Source: Guyanagaster necrorhizus
Lineage: Eukaryota > Basidiomycota > Agaricomycetes > Agaricales > Physalacriaceae
NCBI RefSeq assembly: GCF_019112545.1
Contig: NW_025064916.1
Span: 34,452-76,468, forward strand
Length of the DNA: 42,017 nucleotides
Direction: 5' to 3'
Shown in pieces: positions 1 to 9,854 of this stretch. Position 1 is the stretch's first letter. Every line of letters starts with the position of its first letter. The position numbers were made by a program, and so were the translations under genes. The notes under the pieces are model-generated. The model was not told the DNA's origin. It worked only from the letters and a program-made list of their open reading frames with translations, and made no database searches.

Positions 1-134
1 TTTCCATTGCCTACTTGCATCGGCGTGGTGAGGCTGGATGCATTGCGGGTGGGATTGTACCGTGATACTAGTGCGTGTCGCTGGATTTCTGCCAGTGTTG
101 GGCGGGACAGGAAGAGCAGGAGGAAAAAGAACAT
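1..134 (-). CDS. N-terminus of a secreted six-hairpin-type glycosidase (partial, runs off the left edge)
   Basis: Read on the minus strand from the ATG at 134-132. The first ~15 residues are a hydrophobic secretion signal (Phe/Leu-rich, ending ..SRPTLA). The mature start then contains SRYNPTRNASS and TPMQVGNG. From memory of the family, an NPTRN..S....P.QVGNG segment directly after a signal peptide is the usual N-terminus of large fungal proteins annotated as six-hairpin glycosidase-like, which are secreted and act on carbohydrates. Only about 45 residues are in the window, so the catalytic domain cannot be seen. The gene lies downstream of the GH1 gene on the same strand, which would place two secreted glycosidases side by side. 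The start is chosen because it is the first Met giving a signal peptide. The family call is from the N-terminal pattern only. Confidence 0.6.
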   Translation of the reverse strand, partial: MFFFLLLFLSRPTLAEIQRHALVSRYNPTRNASSLTTPMQVGNG

Positions 135-725
135 CAGGGATTATCTGAGACCAGAGAATTCGGTATTTTGCCATCTGGTAGAAATCCCGGCGACCTTGTC
201 AGAATGACGTCTGAACAATGGCTTCTTGATCGCTCTCGGACTCGCATTCGGACTCGTTTCAGACTTCTCATTATTTTGCCACACATTGTTCGGGAGTATT
301 TGGTATTGCCAGAAGCATCTCACCTACCGTGCGTGAGTTTTTTTCGTCTCCTGATTCAGTATATGAGATTGTATCTGCAGGGATCCATGCGTACCCTGAC
401 CCCTGCCGTAAATGACCTCTGAAGACTACGGCTCGCAAACCAGCGGTGCTCAAAATTCTTGAACTCTGCAGGAGGACCGCCTGACTGAAGGCCTATTTTT
501 TTTTTTTTTGCCAATCACGTACCATCCGGGCATCTCGGGAAAGCTTCATTTTTGCTTTATCACGCTGATCCTCATCTCTCCTGCCTCGCGCGCTACTTTA
601 TGCACGGTTCGCTGTTTAAGTTCACTTCATCTCTCTCGATCAACCCTCGATGTCAAATAGATGCGATTTTTGTCCATGATTGTCATATATTTATACATAG
701 ACAAGATGACTGACAAACTCCCACC
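135..725. other. Intergenic spacer between two minus-strand glycosidase genes
   Basis: About 590 bp that must hold the promoter of the partial glycosidase and the 3' end of the GH1 gene. A run of T lies near 497-510. Minus-strand reading around 230-330 gives a short Glu/Ser-rich peptide, but stops interrupt it on both sides, so no gene is called. Confidence 0.4.
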
Positions 726-3343
726 TCAGTCTTGAAGATGCGACCCAAAGAATTCCGCTATTCGTCGTTGTAAATCTTCGTGCTCATGGAAAGGCATCGT
801 AAAACTCACCCAAAGACAATGCCGAACGCTTGTACGTCCGCTCCAGTGTCGCGTAATCGACGTGCTGAATGCCATATCTATACCCATACTAAGACCGAAA
901 AACCTCTAAACCCGGAACTATAAGCACACACCTAACGGATGTCCCACCTTGCCATTCTGCGTCGTCAACCATGCCTATAAACGAGTCAGTGTCGAATTTC
1001 CGTACTCCATTTTTACTACTACTCACCCCAAGTGAAGGCACCTTGTATCGGAACACCGTCTTCGTGTATGGATAGCAACATCTCACCGAGATACGTGAGG
1101 AGGTAGTCTGGAAATCGCAGATGAATCTTCAATTAGTTAGCTTGAAACGTTTCCCAATGCGTACCTGTTCGGCCAACATCCTCCTTTATTTGCGATATAT
1201 CCGCGTTCGCGTAGGCAAAAGGCTCGATGGAACCAAACTCAGAAACGTACTGGCCCCCATGGTCAGAAATACTCATTATGAAAGCCTCACACCCACCATT
1301 TTATTACTCGGCCATCGAGAATGGATGCCCTTAAGTAAAGCACGAATGGCCACCGGTGTTGATTGGAGGAATATGGCCGCGGGGTCACCAGCGGGACCTT
1401 CGGGCCAGCCGTAATCCGAGTCAAAGTATGCGGGTTCGTTACAGACGGGCCACAAGGGATCGGAAGTATTTGCCACGCATGCATCGATCCCTTCGTCCGG
1501 AGCCTTTACCCATAGCGAGCGGTAGGCATCGATGGCGAAGAAATCCGCAGAGCCAAGAAGATCAGTCTTTTCCTCGTCGGTGAAGCGCGGGAGATACTCG
1601 GCCGGGAGGGTGTCTTTGACAATATCGGGCCAGTCGCCTGTTGTGTATACGGGATTTGCGAAGAGGCCTAATTGGAATGCTGCATGTCGCTCGACCGCAA
1701 GTATATCCTCAGTGGTGTTGCTTCTCCATGGTGTGCCTCTAAGGAATGTTCAGTGAATACTAGCCAGAGAAATGAATATAGTTACATGTAATCGTCGCTC
1801 TTGAAGGCAATCTCTCCGGTTATGTTCATTTCGCGGAAGGCTGGGAAAGACAGGAATGAGTGAGGAGGCGCTTTATTTCAGCTCGTTGACAGACCCTTGA
1901 CGGCTGCTGCATGGGCCTTTACTATAATAAAGCATCAGGATCGGAGGAGAAAGAAGCGTGCAGACAATACATAGATTGTATGCGCATTGATAAGGGGCAG
2001 TAGACGCGTTGACCCCGGGGGCGAGCGTGGCATCTAGTCTCACGGTGAGCTTTCAGGGTAGGTTTTGATGTACAGAACGTTTACCGAATGGAGAGGACGC
2101 GACCTGGCCACAATAAACACTCGGTTCATTGAAAGTATACCTGAAACAGTTGGGCTTATTCTGGCACAAGATCATTCAAACACCAACCAAGTTTTAACAC
2201 GACCGTTGTATGCCTGAAATACGGTCTTGGCATAGCTGGAAGTTGTATGAGTACATGAATTGTTACGTCCTTTAAACACGCACTTCACAAAATCGTCCAC
2301 TATTTCTGGAGAAGTAAAAGCTCCGTAATAAGCCTGAAGAGCAAGAGGCGTATCCCAATGGACTGTAGCTCAGTCGGTAAACACAGCTATCTCGAATGGT
2401 AGTAAAGGAAAAATTTTACACAATGTTACGACAGGCTCCACATCCTGAGCCAAATGGTAATCAATGACTGCAGAGAAAATGATCAGCATCCCTTATGATA
2501 CTCTTATGATGAAATCGTACCATCTGAATAATGGTCAATGCCAGCGGTGTTGACGGGAGAGTCAGCGGCGCCAAATGGATAGATCCTCGCCCATGAGATA
2601 CTACGGAACGATTTTCAAAAAAGTCGCGTCAACTGGGTTCCAATACGTACGAAAAAGAATGTGCAGTGACACCAAGAGCAGCGGATCGTTCGACGTCTTC
2701 TTTGTACAAGAAGTATTGAAGATCAACGATATCTCCTGCAATAATTCCAGTTCGGTACTTAACATTATTGATGTACCATGAATGCTTACCGGTTGTGCCA
2801 TCGTATACGCCGTTCGGCTGTCTAGAAGCCCAGTCCCACATAGTCGGTCCCTTCCCTTCATTCTTCGTAGCCCCCTCAACTTGGTACGCGGACGTGGCGA
2901 CGCCGTATTTGAAGCCTTCAGGAAATTTCAGGTCTGGCAAGATGTCCTTCGCTGCAGGAGCATAGAAAGATGGATACAAAAGCGGGGGAGAGGGCGGTAG
3001 GGTGACCGCTGAGCTGGGAATGCGGGTAGTGGTGAACGGAGGCGGCTCGACAGGTCCGACCTAGAGATTAGTTATCTAATTAGCACTTTCTGGGACGATC
3101 AATGAGACTACGAACGAGGTCCCAAAGTTGCTCCAGTCCTTCCGGTGTGTAATCGCGAGGAATCGACCCAATTGGAGGAAAGCTAGCCGTGACCGTGGCG
3201 ATGCTTGTGGGATTCTGTGTACTGGTAGTCGTGGTAGATACTACCGAAAAGCTTGTTCCTGTAGCCGACTGTGCGAGTGCTACAGAAATTCCGGTCCATC
3301 TTTTGGAAAAGGCGAACGAGAGCAACAGTACTTTTATGAGCAT
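726..3343 (-). CDS. Secreted GH1 beta-glucosidase-like protein, about 16 introns
   Basis: A glycoside hydrolase family 1 protein of roughly 590 residues. It starts at the ATG 3343-3341 with a signal peptide (MLIKVLLLSFAFS..). A Ser/Thr/Pro-rich stretch of about 70-80 residues precedes the catalytic domain. The domain opens with LPDLKFPEGFKYGVATSAYQ, the GH1 N-terminal signature. Further landmarks are SISWARIYPFG, VTLFHWDTPLAL, TWYTFNEP (general acid/base Glu) and YVSEFGS (nucleophile Glu). It ends ..HVDYATLERTYKRSALSL..EFFGSHLQD before the stop at 728-726. Reading frame is kept only by splicing many short introns, for example 3061-3115, 2736-2789, 2601-2650, 2468-2520, 2363-2419, 2236-2283, 2141-2187 and 2034-2094. 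All checked junctions are GT..AG and rejoin family motifs exactly. Both catalytic glutamates are present, so the enzyme should be active; the likely role is extracellular hydrolysis of beta-glucosides. The exact substrate cannot be read from sequence. Confidence 0.88.
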
Positions 3344-3377
3344 CTTGAGGGCAAGAGAATCTAACGAAACAGCCGCT

Positions 3378-3388
3378 GTATATATACT
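3378..3388 (-). promoter_or_regulatory. TATA box of the GH1 gene
   Basis: TGTATATATAC lies about 35 bp upstream of the chosen ATG at 3343. It supports this start and the placement of the signal peptide at the N-terminus. This is a positional inference; no transcript data were available. Confidence 0.45.
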
Positions 3389-3659
3389 TGTTTGCATACA
3401 TATGCCGGTAGAGTCATATGTTTTTCCCTTTTGTTTTCCCTGGCCAGAAATGGGTGCAGATGACGTCCGATACTAGGACAGAGAAGCCTGCTACATCGGC
3501 CTTCGTTCATGAAGGGAATTTGTTAACAAGGCCTGGACAATTATATCGGAACTACTGCAGCACATCAGAGGGACTACGCGTTGTGTTGAGCGCGTGTGCC
3601 AGAGTAACTGTGAAGCCATTCAAGGTTCTCACTAAAACCACCTCCAAGTCACTGTGCAG

Positions 3660-4217
3660 TCAGATGATATATAGAAGGTGCTTACAATACTTATTACAAA
3701 GAAAGATCTCACACGACCGTACATATTCTACCATGGCTAGGTGGCAATCCTCCATAGGGAAATGATTGGACGACTTCCTCGCTATTGAATTAACGACAAG
3801 TGGCGGGGGCTGATGAAGTAATGATAGCCTGAAAAGACGCATACTAGTTCCAGCTGAGACGGCAATCGCCGACTCGCTTCTCATCGCGGCTTCATCATCG
3901 CTCTCGCTCTCGCTCTCGGATTCGGTTTCGCATATTTCTTCTGGACTGATTATCTCGCCGTGTGCATTCGCTTTGAGCATGGGAAATCCATGATCCGAAT
4001 GATTCTGAGTAGGATTTTGCCGTGCGTGGTTATTCGGAATTACTGAAGCATTCTTCAGAGAGACACTTTTCTTTGTTTTGTAGGGTAGGATCATGTCACT
4101 TATCTTCACTACCCTTTCCATCCCGAAGATGCAGGAATAGGTAATATATGCGGTATCACGATTCTTCATGATCTTAAATCTACTTGACGCTCCCACCGAT
4201 CGCAACCAAGCGACCAA
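3660..4217 (-). CDS. Doubtful hypothetical protein with an acidic Ser/Glu run
   Basis: An uninterrupted 185-codon frame starting at 4217. I do not recognise it. The N-terminal half is mixed basic/hydrophobic (RFKIMKNRDTAYITYSCIFG). The middle holds an acidic run ETESESESESDDEA encoded by a hexamer microsatellite, and the C-terminus has no clear domain. No signal peptide or membrane segment is visible. It could be a real short gene, a last exon of a longer one, or chance. A similar acidic motif (ESECESESDQEA) can be read on the same strand near 230-265, which hints at a shared relic. Confidence 0.25.
   Translation of the reverse strand: MVAWLRSVGASSRFKIMKNRDTAYITYSCIFGMERVVKISDMILPYKTKKSVSLKNASVIPNNHARQNPTQNHSDHGFPMLKANAHGEIISPEEICETESESESESDDEAAMRSESAIAVSAGTSMRLFRLSLLHQPPPLVVNSIARKSSNHFPMEDCHLAMVEYVRSCEIFLCNKYCKHLLYII
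3901..3918 (+). repeat. CTCTCG hexamer microsatellite, three units
   Basis: Three tandem CTCTCG units. Read on the minus strand they encode alternating Ser-Glu inside the doubtful frame at 3660-4217. Confidence 0.8.
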
Positions 4218-4906
4218 AGCTCATAATATTGAGTCGCTGTCTTATTCCAAGCTAATGGAAATGATGCGGCGAGATTGGCCCCATTTCAGTGGTACGTTGT
4301 GCCCGTCTTACCCTTCGTATATACTGACCGTACCTCCTTCATTGTAGCGAGATATTTTATTTATGAGCGCGAATTTCTTGACATAGCTAACGTTGGTCCG
4401 TGATTGAGATGCGTTTTGCTCGAGGAAACATTATCAGATTTGATGAAGTATGGTATGCATACCAAGTTCAGTTTCTGTAGCCTTCTTCTAACGTTGATGT
4501 ATAGAGGATGCTATAGTTCGACTAGACAAGGACAAGAACCTTCGGGAAAAGTTACAACGGTTTATCACAGTGGCAGCTCCGAATAAGCAAGCCTGAAGGT
4601 AGCATCACCATCTGACTCCCTTTCTGTAGGTTGAAAGACGAATGATAATATAGTAGGGCAATGCTGTTGTTAAAGTTAGATGTTCAGGGATGGAGCATAC
4701 TAGAAATGCCGAAGCGTGTGTCTTGGTAATCAAAGGAGGCATGTGATCGTGTTGATCCCGTGTTGAGGTTAGGGTTCCAGATTCATCAGGCTTCCCTCGA
4801 TTCCCTTACGGTACGTTACGGTTGCAACTTGCGATGCGTCTCTGGGCCTCAATCGTTCATATTCATGCTTTTGTTCTGAATATACGATGCTGCCACTTCT
4901 CTCAAG

Positions 4907-4914
4907 TATATAAG
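4907..4914 (+). promoter_or_regulatory. Orphan TATA box
   Basis: TATATAAG followed by a pyrimidine-rich stretch and then ATG codons from 4994 on, an arrangement that looks like a fungal promoter. None of the reading frames that follow is recognisable. The gene it once drove may be lost, short or non-coding. Confidence 0.3.
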
Positions 4915-5690
4915 TCCCAGCTGCATTTTTGTTTCGCTGTCTCGTGAATATTTTCGCTCCGTTCGTCGTACTCCAAGGCTACTGGCGTCTGTCATGCAGT
5001 GTACATCACTGCTCTACCATAACGCTATGATCTGGCCTGTCATTTCAAATGCGGGAGTCAGGCGATAAAATTTACCCTCGCCGTTTTTCTCGGATATATG
5101 CGCCCACCTCTTTGGACAAATTCCTTGGGACATGGGCAACTCTGGAGGTCATCCTCGTCCTAGAATACTATCAGGACCGGCCTTTACAGATCCAACTCAG
5201 CTGCGCGCCGATCTGGATCTAGTGATTTACCGACATCGCGAAGCGAGAAATGATGGTAGTTGTGGCGCATCTTCCATTCTACGAAGTGCCGCTTTCCCGT
5301 GGGTATCTCATACACTTTTTAGTGAAAAACCATGCTTATACAATGTCTTAGATGATTCTTGCATTGCTGAACCCCCCCGCGCTGCATCGCTTACAAGAGA
5401 GCATTGAGTCCGCTGGTCGGTCTGACGTGAGGTGCGCGCTTTAATACCCCATTTCAATCCCCCTGGAGACGCCGTCAAACAATAGTTTCTAAAGAAATGC
5501 TCAATAACAAATTTGGGATGTTGAGGTGTCATAGGCGTCTCGGACAGCCCAAAATCGGCTGTTCTTCCATGGGTGGAGATCATATCTTAAAGAAGCACGG
5601 ACTTGATCTCTCGCGATTACACGTTAACCCCGGGAAAGTGTTTTTATGAGATAAGAGTGTGCCCTCTTCTGCAAACAGCCATCTATACTC

Positions 5691-6940
5691 ATGAGTTCGA
5701 CTACTATTGACGACAGAGACAGCTCTGTGTCCCGTATTGGCACCTGGATCGATGGGGGCACTTCACACGAGTACGATAGTACAGTGTCCAGCTCCAAGAC
5801 AACCGGAGACCATCTTACAGTCACTTTCACTGGTGTGCCCACTCTGTACCTGCGATATATATATATATAAGACCAACACCGTCTTATAATTATAGGAACT
5901 CAAATCGCAGTTTATGGAACTTACGACTCTAGCTCTTCTGGAGTTATCACGTCGTACGCTATCGACGGTGGTAATGCGACACGAGTTACATCTTCGTCTG
6001 GTGACGGAGATATCTACCACGCAATGTTTTGGCAGTCGGATTCATTGGGGCTCGAGCAGCAGTGAGTTATGGGCACATCTCTGCTTTTCCAGGAAGGCTC
6101 AGGCTTTATACAGCGAACTAATTGTGACGATGGTGCACGTCAATACAGGCTACGGCGATCTTGAAGGGACTGTGTGGTTCGATTATTTCAATGTCTACAA
6201 TGAAACGACTTCAGCATCAGCTTCCTCATTCGCCGGTTTCGCAACACCTTCATCGTCAACTTCTAGTCCTACGGCAAACTCCCCTGATGCTGCCGCTTCC
6301 CTTGCTTCCTCTGATTCCTCATCAGCCAACATTGGCGCCATTGTTGGAGGCATTGTCGGAGGTGTCTTTGTTTTTTTGGTCGTCGCCGTTGTATTTGTAT
6401 GGTATCGGTCTAGGCAAAAGCGACGGGAGGTGCGTGCCCGCGCAATCGGCAATCCTCCGCCACCATTTCCGGGTAAGCTCACATCCGTTCTTTCTCGCAT
6501 GACATCCGTCACTTAGTAATTTCGTAGGTTCTAACGGTCCAAGACCTCCGCTTCTTACTTCTGGTGCCGCAGAACCCTTTATACCGACGAGACAAATACC
6601 GGTCTTCCCTGTTGTCTCGTACAGGGATGGTGCTAGAGACAGCGTGGATACGTCGTCTTTCACAGAACCCATCTTTGCTGGTCCCACTTCTAGCGTGTCT
6701 TCCAAGTTGTCACACCACCAGACGGTTTTGTCATATGTACCGGCAGCGCCAGGGTCATCGACAGCGCCGGTGTCATCCTCGTCCGCTAGTCGGTTTGGCG
6801 GTGATAGCGTAGCGGAGATGAAGCAACGCCAAGGGGAGGCCGTGGCTGGATATTTCGAACCTATCCAGCATGTCGACAGTGGGGTTCGCACACGTCCGCA
6901 ACCAGAAGATGATTTGCCCCCAGTCTACAGTGCTAATTAG
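5691..6940 (+). CDS. Single-pass membrane protein with extracellular beta-type domain and cytoplasmic tail
   Basis: Four exons (5691-5832, 5896-6061, 6114-6472, 6528-6940) give 359 residues. The first ~165 residues begin with SSTTIDDRDSSVSRIGTWID and contain VTFTGTQIAVYGTY and GTVWFDYFNVYNE, an ectodomain pattern common in Agaricomycete single-pass proteins. A Ser/Thr/Ala-rich stalk follows, then one transmembrane helix (ANIGAIVGGIVGGVFVFLVV..) with a basic stop-transfer (RSRQKRREVRAR). The tail of about 160 residues is Pro/Ser-rich and ends in DDLPPVYSAN. The layout resembles fungal wall-stress or Mid2-like sensors, but this is an analogy and no function is assigned. No signal peptide is seen at the chosen ATG, so an upstream start exon cannot be excluded. 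The AT tract 5855-5870 lies inside intron 1. Confidence 0.75.
5855..5870 (+). repeat. AT dinucleotide tract in an intron
   Basis: A 16-bp alternating AT run within the first intron of the single-pass membrane protein gene. It looks like a TATA box but lies inside the spliced segment. Confidence 0.8.
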
Positions 6941-7477
6941 CTGCTTCACTTACGCCTTTGCGTTACTCGTGAACTATTTTTGGCTTGGCCTTACATATCA
7001 GCGACACCTTCACGCCACCACCTTGTTGCTTTCTACTTTGTGTACTATTTCTTGGGTATATTATTGGCAAGTAGACGTTCTATGCCTTCTTGTACACTAC
7101 AATTTGAGCCTTGCCGTCGTAAAAATGGATCATTTCACATGAGTTTCTATACTCAGTGAATCGGGTTAACTTTTGTTTCTACGTTTTCTAATATTACGAT
7201 GTAACTGAATATGAATATCTGTCTTCATGGGTCGAGATCTTATTTTGACGGGTAAAGAAATGTCGAGGCGGATGATACGCGTGTGGTCAGTTCCGTACTT
7301 CGGGCAAAAGCTACATGCAGTTATACAAAATGCTGACAACAGTATCTATCTCACTGAATGGCTCGCCTTCGCCTTTGCAGACGATGAGGTGGAAAAATCA
7401 CTTGTTCAGATGTTACTTAGTCAAATTCAAGAACTAAAGCCTAATATTACATCCATGCCAGTCATCCAGGGATGATC
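6941..7477. other. Spacer between two convergent genes
   Basis: Holds the 3' ends of the membrane protein gene (plus) and the questin-oxidase-like gene (minus). An open frame at 7227-7475 (82 codons) shows no recognisable motif and is treated as chance. Confidence 0.4.
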
Positions 7478-9135
7478 CTAAACGAGCCTAAAATCCCAGA
7501 GAGGATCATCGACTTCAAAGTCCTCGTCTTCACGTTCAACAAAATGCTTTGTCGTGAACTGAGCAGCTCGAAGGAAGAGTGTACCATCAAGTTTCTCAGC
7601 TCCCGGAAGCTCCGTCTGCGAAAAATCAGGGAGACCCGCAGGACGCGTACCATACAGAGCCGCAAAATATGCCAGGGCTCTCTGTGTCTTACACAGATGG
7701 TCATCCCGGTGGAATAAGGCTTGCTGAATTATCCCAAACCACGGATTGGGTGTGGACGACAACTTCCAGTCCTTCGTCACAGAAGACGAGTGAGAAACTA
7801 CAGACTCGTCATCTGCCTCGAAGAATTTTGGTACATCGAAGCCAGGACGGCCGCGAGAAATCCACCAGGCGAAGGACACAGCCATATAGCCGCGGAGAAG
7901 CAGCGCCTGGGACGTGGTGGAAAGGAAGGTTACCAAAGATGGTAAAAATAAGGCCGACGTGACTAGGTGCATACTAAAAAGATGGTCAGCCGAAGATTTC
8001 TTCCTGCGACTGAGCACGTACAGAAAGAAGTCTGCATAGAACTTTTTTCCAGGTCTAGAGCCGCCTATTGCGTAGATGATCGTGTTCATCCACTGCAACT
8101 CCTCGATTTTCCGGTTTATTTCTTTGGGATCCGATAGATCTAACGTCCACTGATTCGTATACCGGAACAACGCCTCTCCGTTTGCTTGGACTGTCGTTTC
8201 TATCGCGTTTTCGTCGTTACTCGGAGGTATTCTGAGCGTATGATCTTTCACAACACGCGCTAGAACATCGAAAGCATGAGTTCCTTTCTTCCCACTAGGT
8301 TGATGAGGCGTTTCAAGGCTCGTAGCCTTTTCCGCAAGTGCATCTGACGCCGCAACGGAAGCCAGAGCAGAATAAGGCAGGAGGTTTTGAAGGATGTCAT
8401 AGTGGACCGTCGCCTGAGCGAGACCTGGAGATATCATTGTCAGTACGTGCACGTACAACTAGTATGACTGGAGACATCCCTTCGACTACCATTCCCGGCA
8501 ATCCGAATTCAAGGCCGTACCCAAGATGTATCATAGGATGAACCAAACCACCCAGTAGGCGGTTGAGCATGCCCGGTTGCTGGTTACCGTCCATCGCCTC
8601 GTCGGAGTTTACAGACTCGGAGAAGACGAACGCTTCCAACACAGAAGCAGTGCCTTTTTCGGCGATTTTTTCCTTGAAGAAGGACATGTAGGCGTCAAAA
8701 TATCTAGAATGTCTGTCAGGCTCTGAAAACAGGATTGGAGTACGGTACGAACTTCTCGTCTCCCAAATGAGCGTTGAAATTTTCAGCTGTTATTGGGCCG
8801 GGAGATTTGATAGCGGGCTTTTGACAGGGGATATCTTCATGATATACGGCCTCGATTATTTCTTTACTGGCACCGAGAGCCCAGACAGCCAATACATGAT
8901 GAGTGATATGACTGCCCTTATTGTTAAGCCCACTGAACCAGACGGTGACTATATGCACGGCTTACTTATGCAACCTCTTGTCGTTGAAGAAAATATGCCA
9001 CTTGTCGTGATTATCACGAAGTACGCTCTGCAAAGCTAGAGTAGAGTCCGCATCAGGGCCCGGAAGAAAGGCCGGGGTCAGACTAGAGGCGGCGTTGGAT
9101 GGCGCTGGAAAAAGCTCGATTGTGCCAGAAGACAT
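7478..9135 (-). CDS. Questin-oxidase-like protein, copy A (defective splice donor)
   Basis: Five exons (9135-8966, 8911-8753, 8703-8480, 8424-8022, 7973-7478) would give 483 residues if all joined. Landmarks are NVLRDNHDKW-type text near residue 40, HITHHVLAVWALGASKE, GLVHPMIHLGYGLEFGLPG, HAFDVLARVVKD, KIEELQWMNTIIYA, MHLVTSALFL and the closing DGTLFLRAAQFTTKHF. These match the questin oxidase-like family (DUF4243; relatives include AflY and GedK). Characterised members act as oxygenases in anthraquinone-type polyketide pathways, but most basidiomycete members are uncharacterised. The third intron (8479-8425) should start GTATGT as its frame and size require, but reads GGATGT. The GT is therefore missing, and correct splicing is doubtful. 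The fourth intron (8021-7974) is 48 nt without a stop, so it could be retained in frame. There is no polyketide synthase nearby. A recent pseudogene is possible. Confidence 0.72.
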
Positions 9136-9199
9136 GTCCAACGCAGAGACCTGGGAGATGTGACGAGTATGTACCAAGAAACCAGGAAAGCAGAGTATA

Positions 9200-9206
9200 T
9201 TATATA
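9200..9206 (-). promoter_or_regulatory. TATA box upstream of questin-oxidase-like copy A
   Basis: On the minus strand the sequence reads GGGTATATAATATAC about 65-70 bp upstream of the ATG at 9135, consistent with the chosen start. Confidence 0.45.
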
Positions 9207-9854
9207 CCCAGAGCCAGGCCAAAGGCCTCCGTTACTTGTAAAAGGTCATGGGTGGTCTCGTAATTATTTGCATGGGAACGTGTGAGAAGAACATACACCT
9301 GCCGAGAGGGTTCGTCACTGTATATCCTATTATCCGACCATCTAGTAATATGGAATGTGAGGACAGTGGTAAGCAGCCGGTCCATAAATGGCTTCAAGCT
9401 TTCACGAGATGGACTTGGGAACGCAAATATGTAGTTAGCATGAAACACAAGACCTTGATCCATTCAGCCATCAGGACACGCATAAGCCGAAGGCAGTCAC
9501 AAGATGCGCTCTTCGCCTCGTTGACGATGTTGTCGGGAGCTGATGGTGATCGTCAGAAAACATGTATAACAGCCCGACTATCCTCGGCATGATGCAGGAT
9601 TTCCCAGACTAGAACTCCCGAAGGTGATAACCACCGTATGTATCGTTAGCGTTGCTAGTGGACTTGAGTAATCCATTATTTGTCGATTTTATCGATTCAA
9701 CCTATGGCGGAATTTATATGTCAAATGCACAACGAAGGGAATGAAATAATGGCTAGGCTTGTAGTAGCCTACATGAATTTTGAACCATCCACCTGTTTAA
9801 AATTCTTCTCATTCAAAACAGTTGGCCGTCAACCACGCAGCTCGAAGGAAAAGG
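9207..9854. other. Spacer without recognised genes
   Basis: Both strands contain short open frames (for example minus 9463-9200 and plus 9248-9592), but none has a recognisable domain. Nothing further is seen. Confidence 0.35.

Larger units (their letters stand above)
3344..5690. other. 2.3 kb without a recognised gene
   Basis: Apart from the doubtful reading frame at 3660-4217, no conserved protein motif was recognised on either strand. A plus-strand stretch near 4230-4380 shows a plausible spliced peptide (..MMRRDWPHFS / ARYFIYEREFLDIANVG..) that could be an exon relic. An open frame at 5132-5407 has no recognisable domain. The stretch may hold decayed genes, promoters and non-coding transcripts. 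Confidence 0.35.

Noticed and set aside
1610..1630. Apparent frameshift in GH1 exon near KDTL-PAEYL
   Set aside because: It was a miscopy of one base; rereading the plus strand gives an intact frame.
2360..2385. tRNA-like A-box (TAGCTCAGTCGG)
   Set aside because: It lies across an exon-intron border of the GH1 gene, no B-box (GGTTCGANNCC) follows and no cloverleaf can be drawn.
2100..2480. Stops and frame changes suggesting that the GH1 gene is a pseudogene
   Set aside because: Each stop falls in a short GT..AG intron, and splicing restores VTLFHWDTPLAL and TWYTFNEP exactly.
4776..4790. TTAGGGTT as telomere-like repeat
   Set aside because: A single occurrence only, with no tandem array.
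5855..5870. AT tract as a TATA box
   Set aside because: It is inside an intron, and the exons on both sides join in frame.
6322..6891. 189-codon minus-strand open frame
   Set aside because: It lies antisense to the exons of the single-pass membrane protein, has no motif, and arises from that gene's codon use.
7227..7475. 82-codon frame after the membrane protein gene
   Set aside because: It sits in the spacer of two convergent genes with no recognisable motif.
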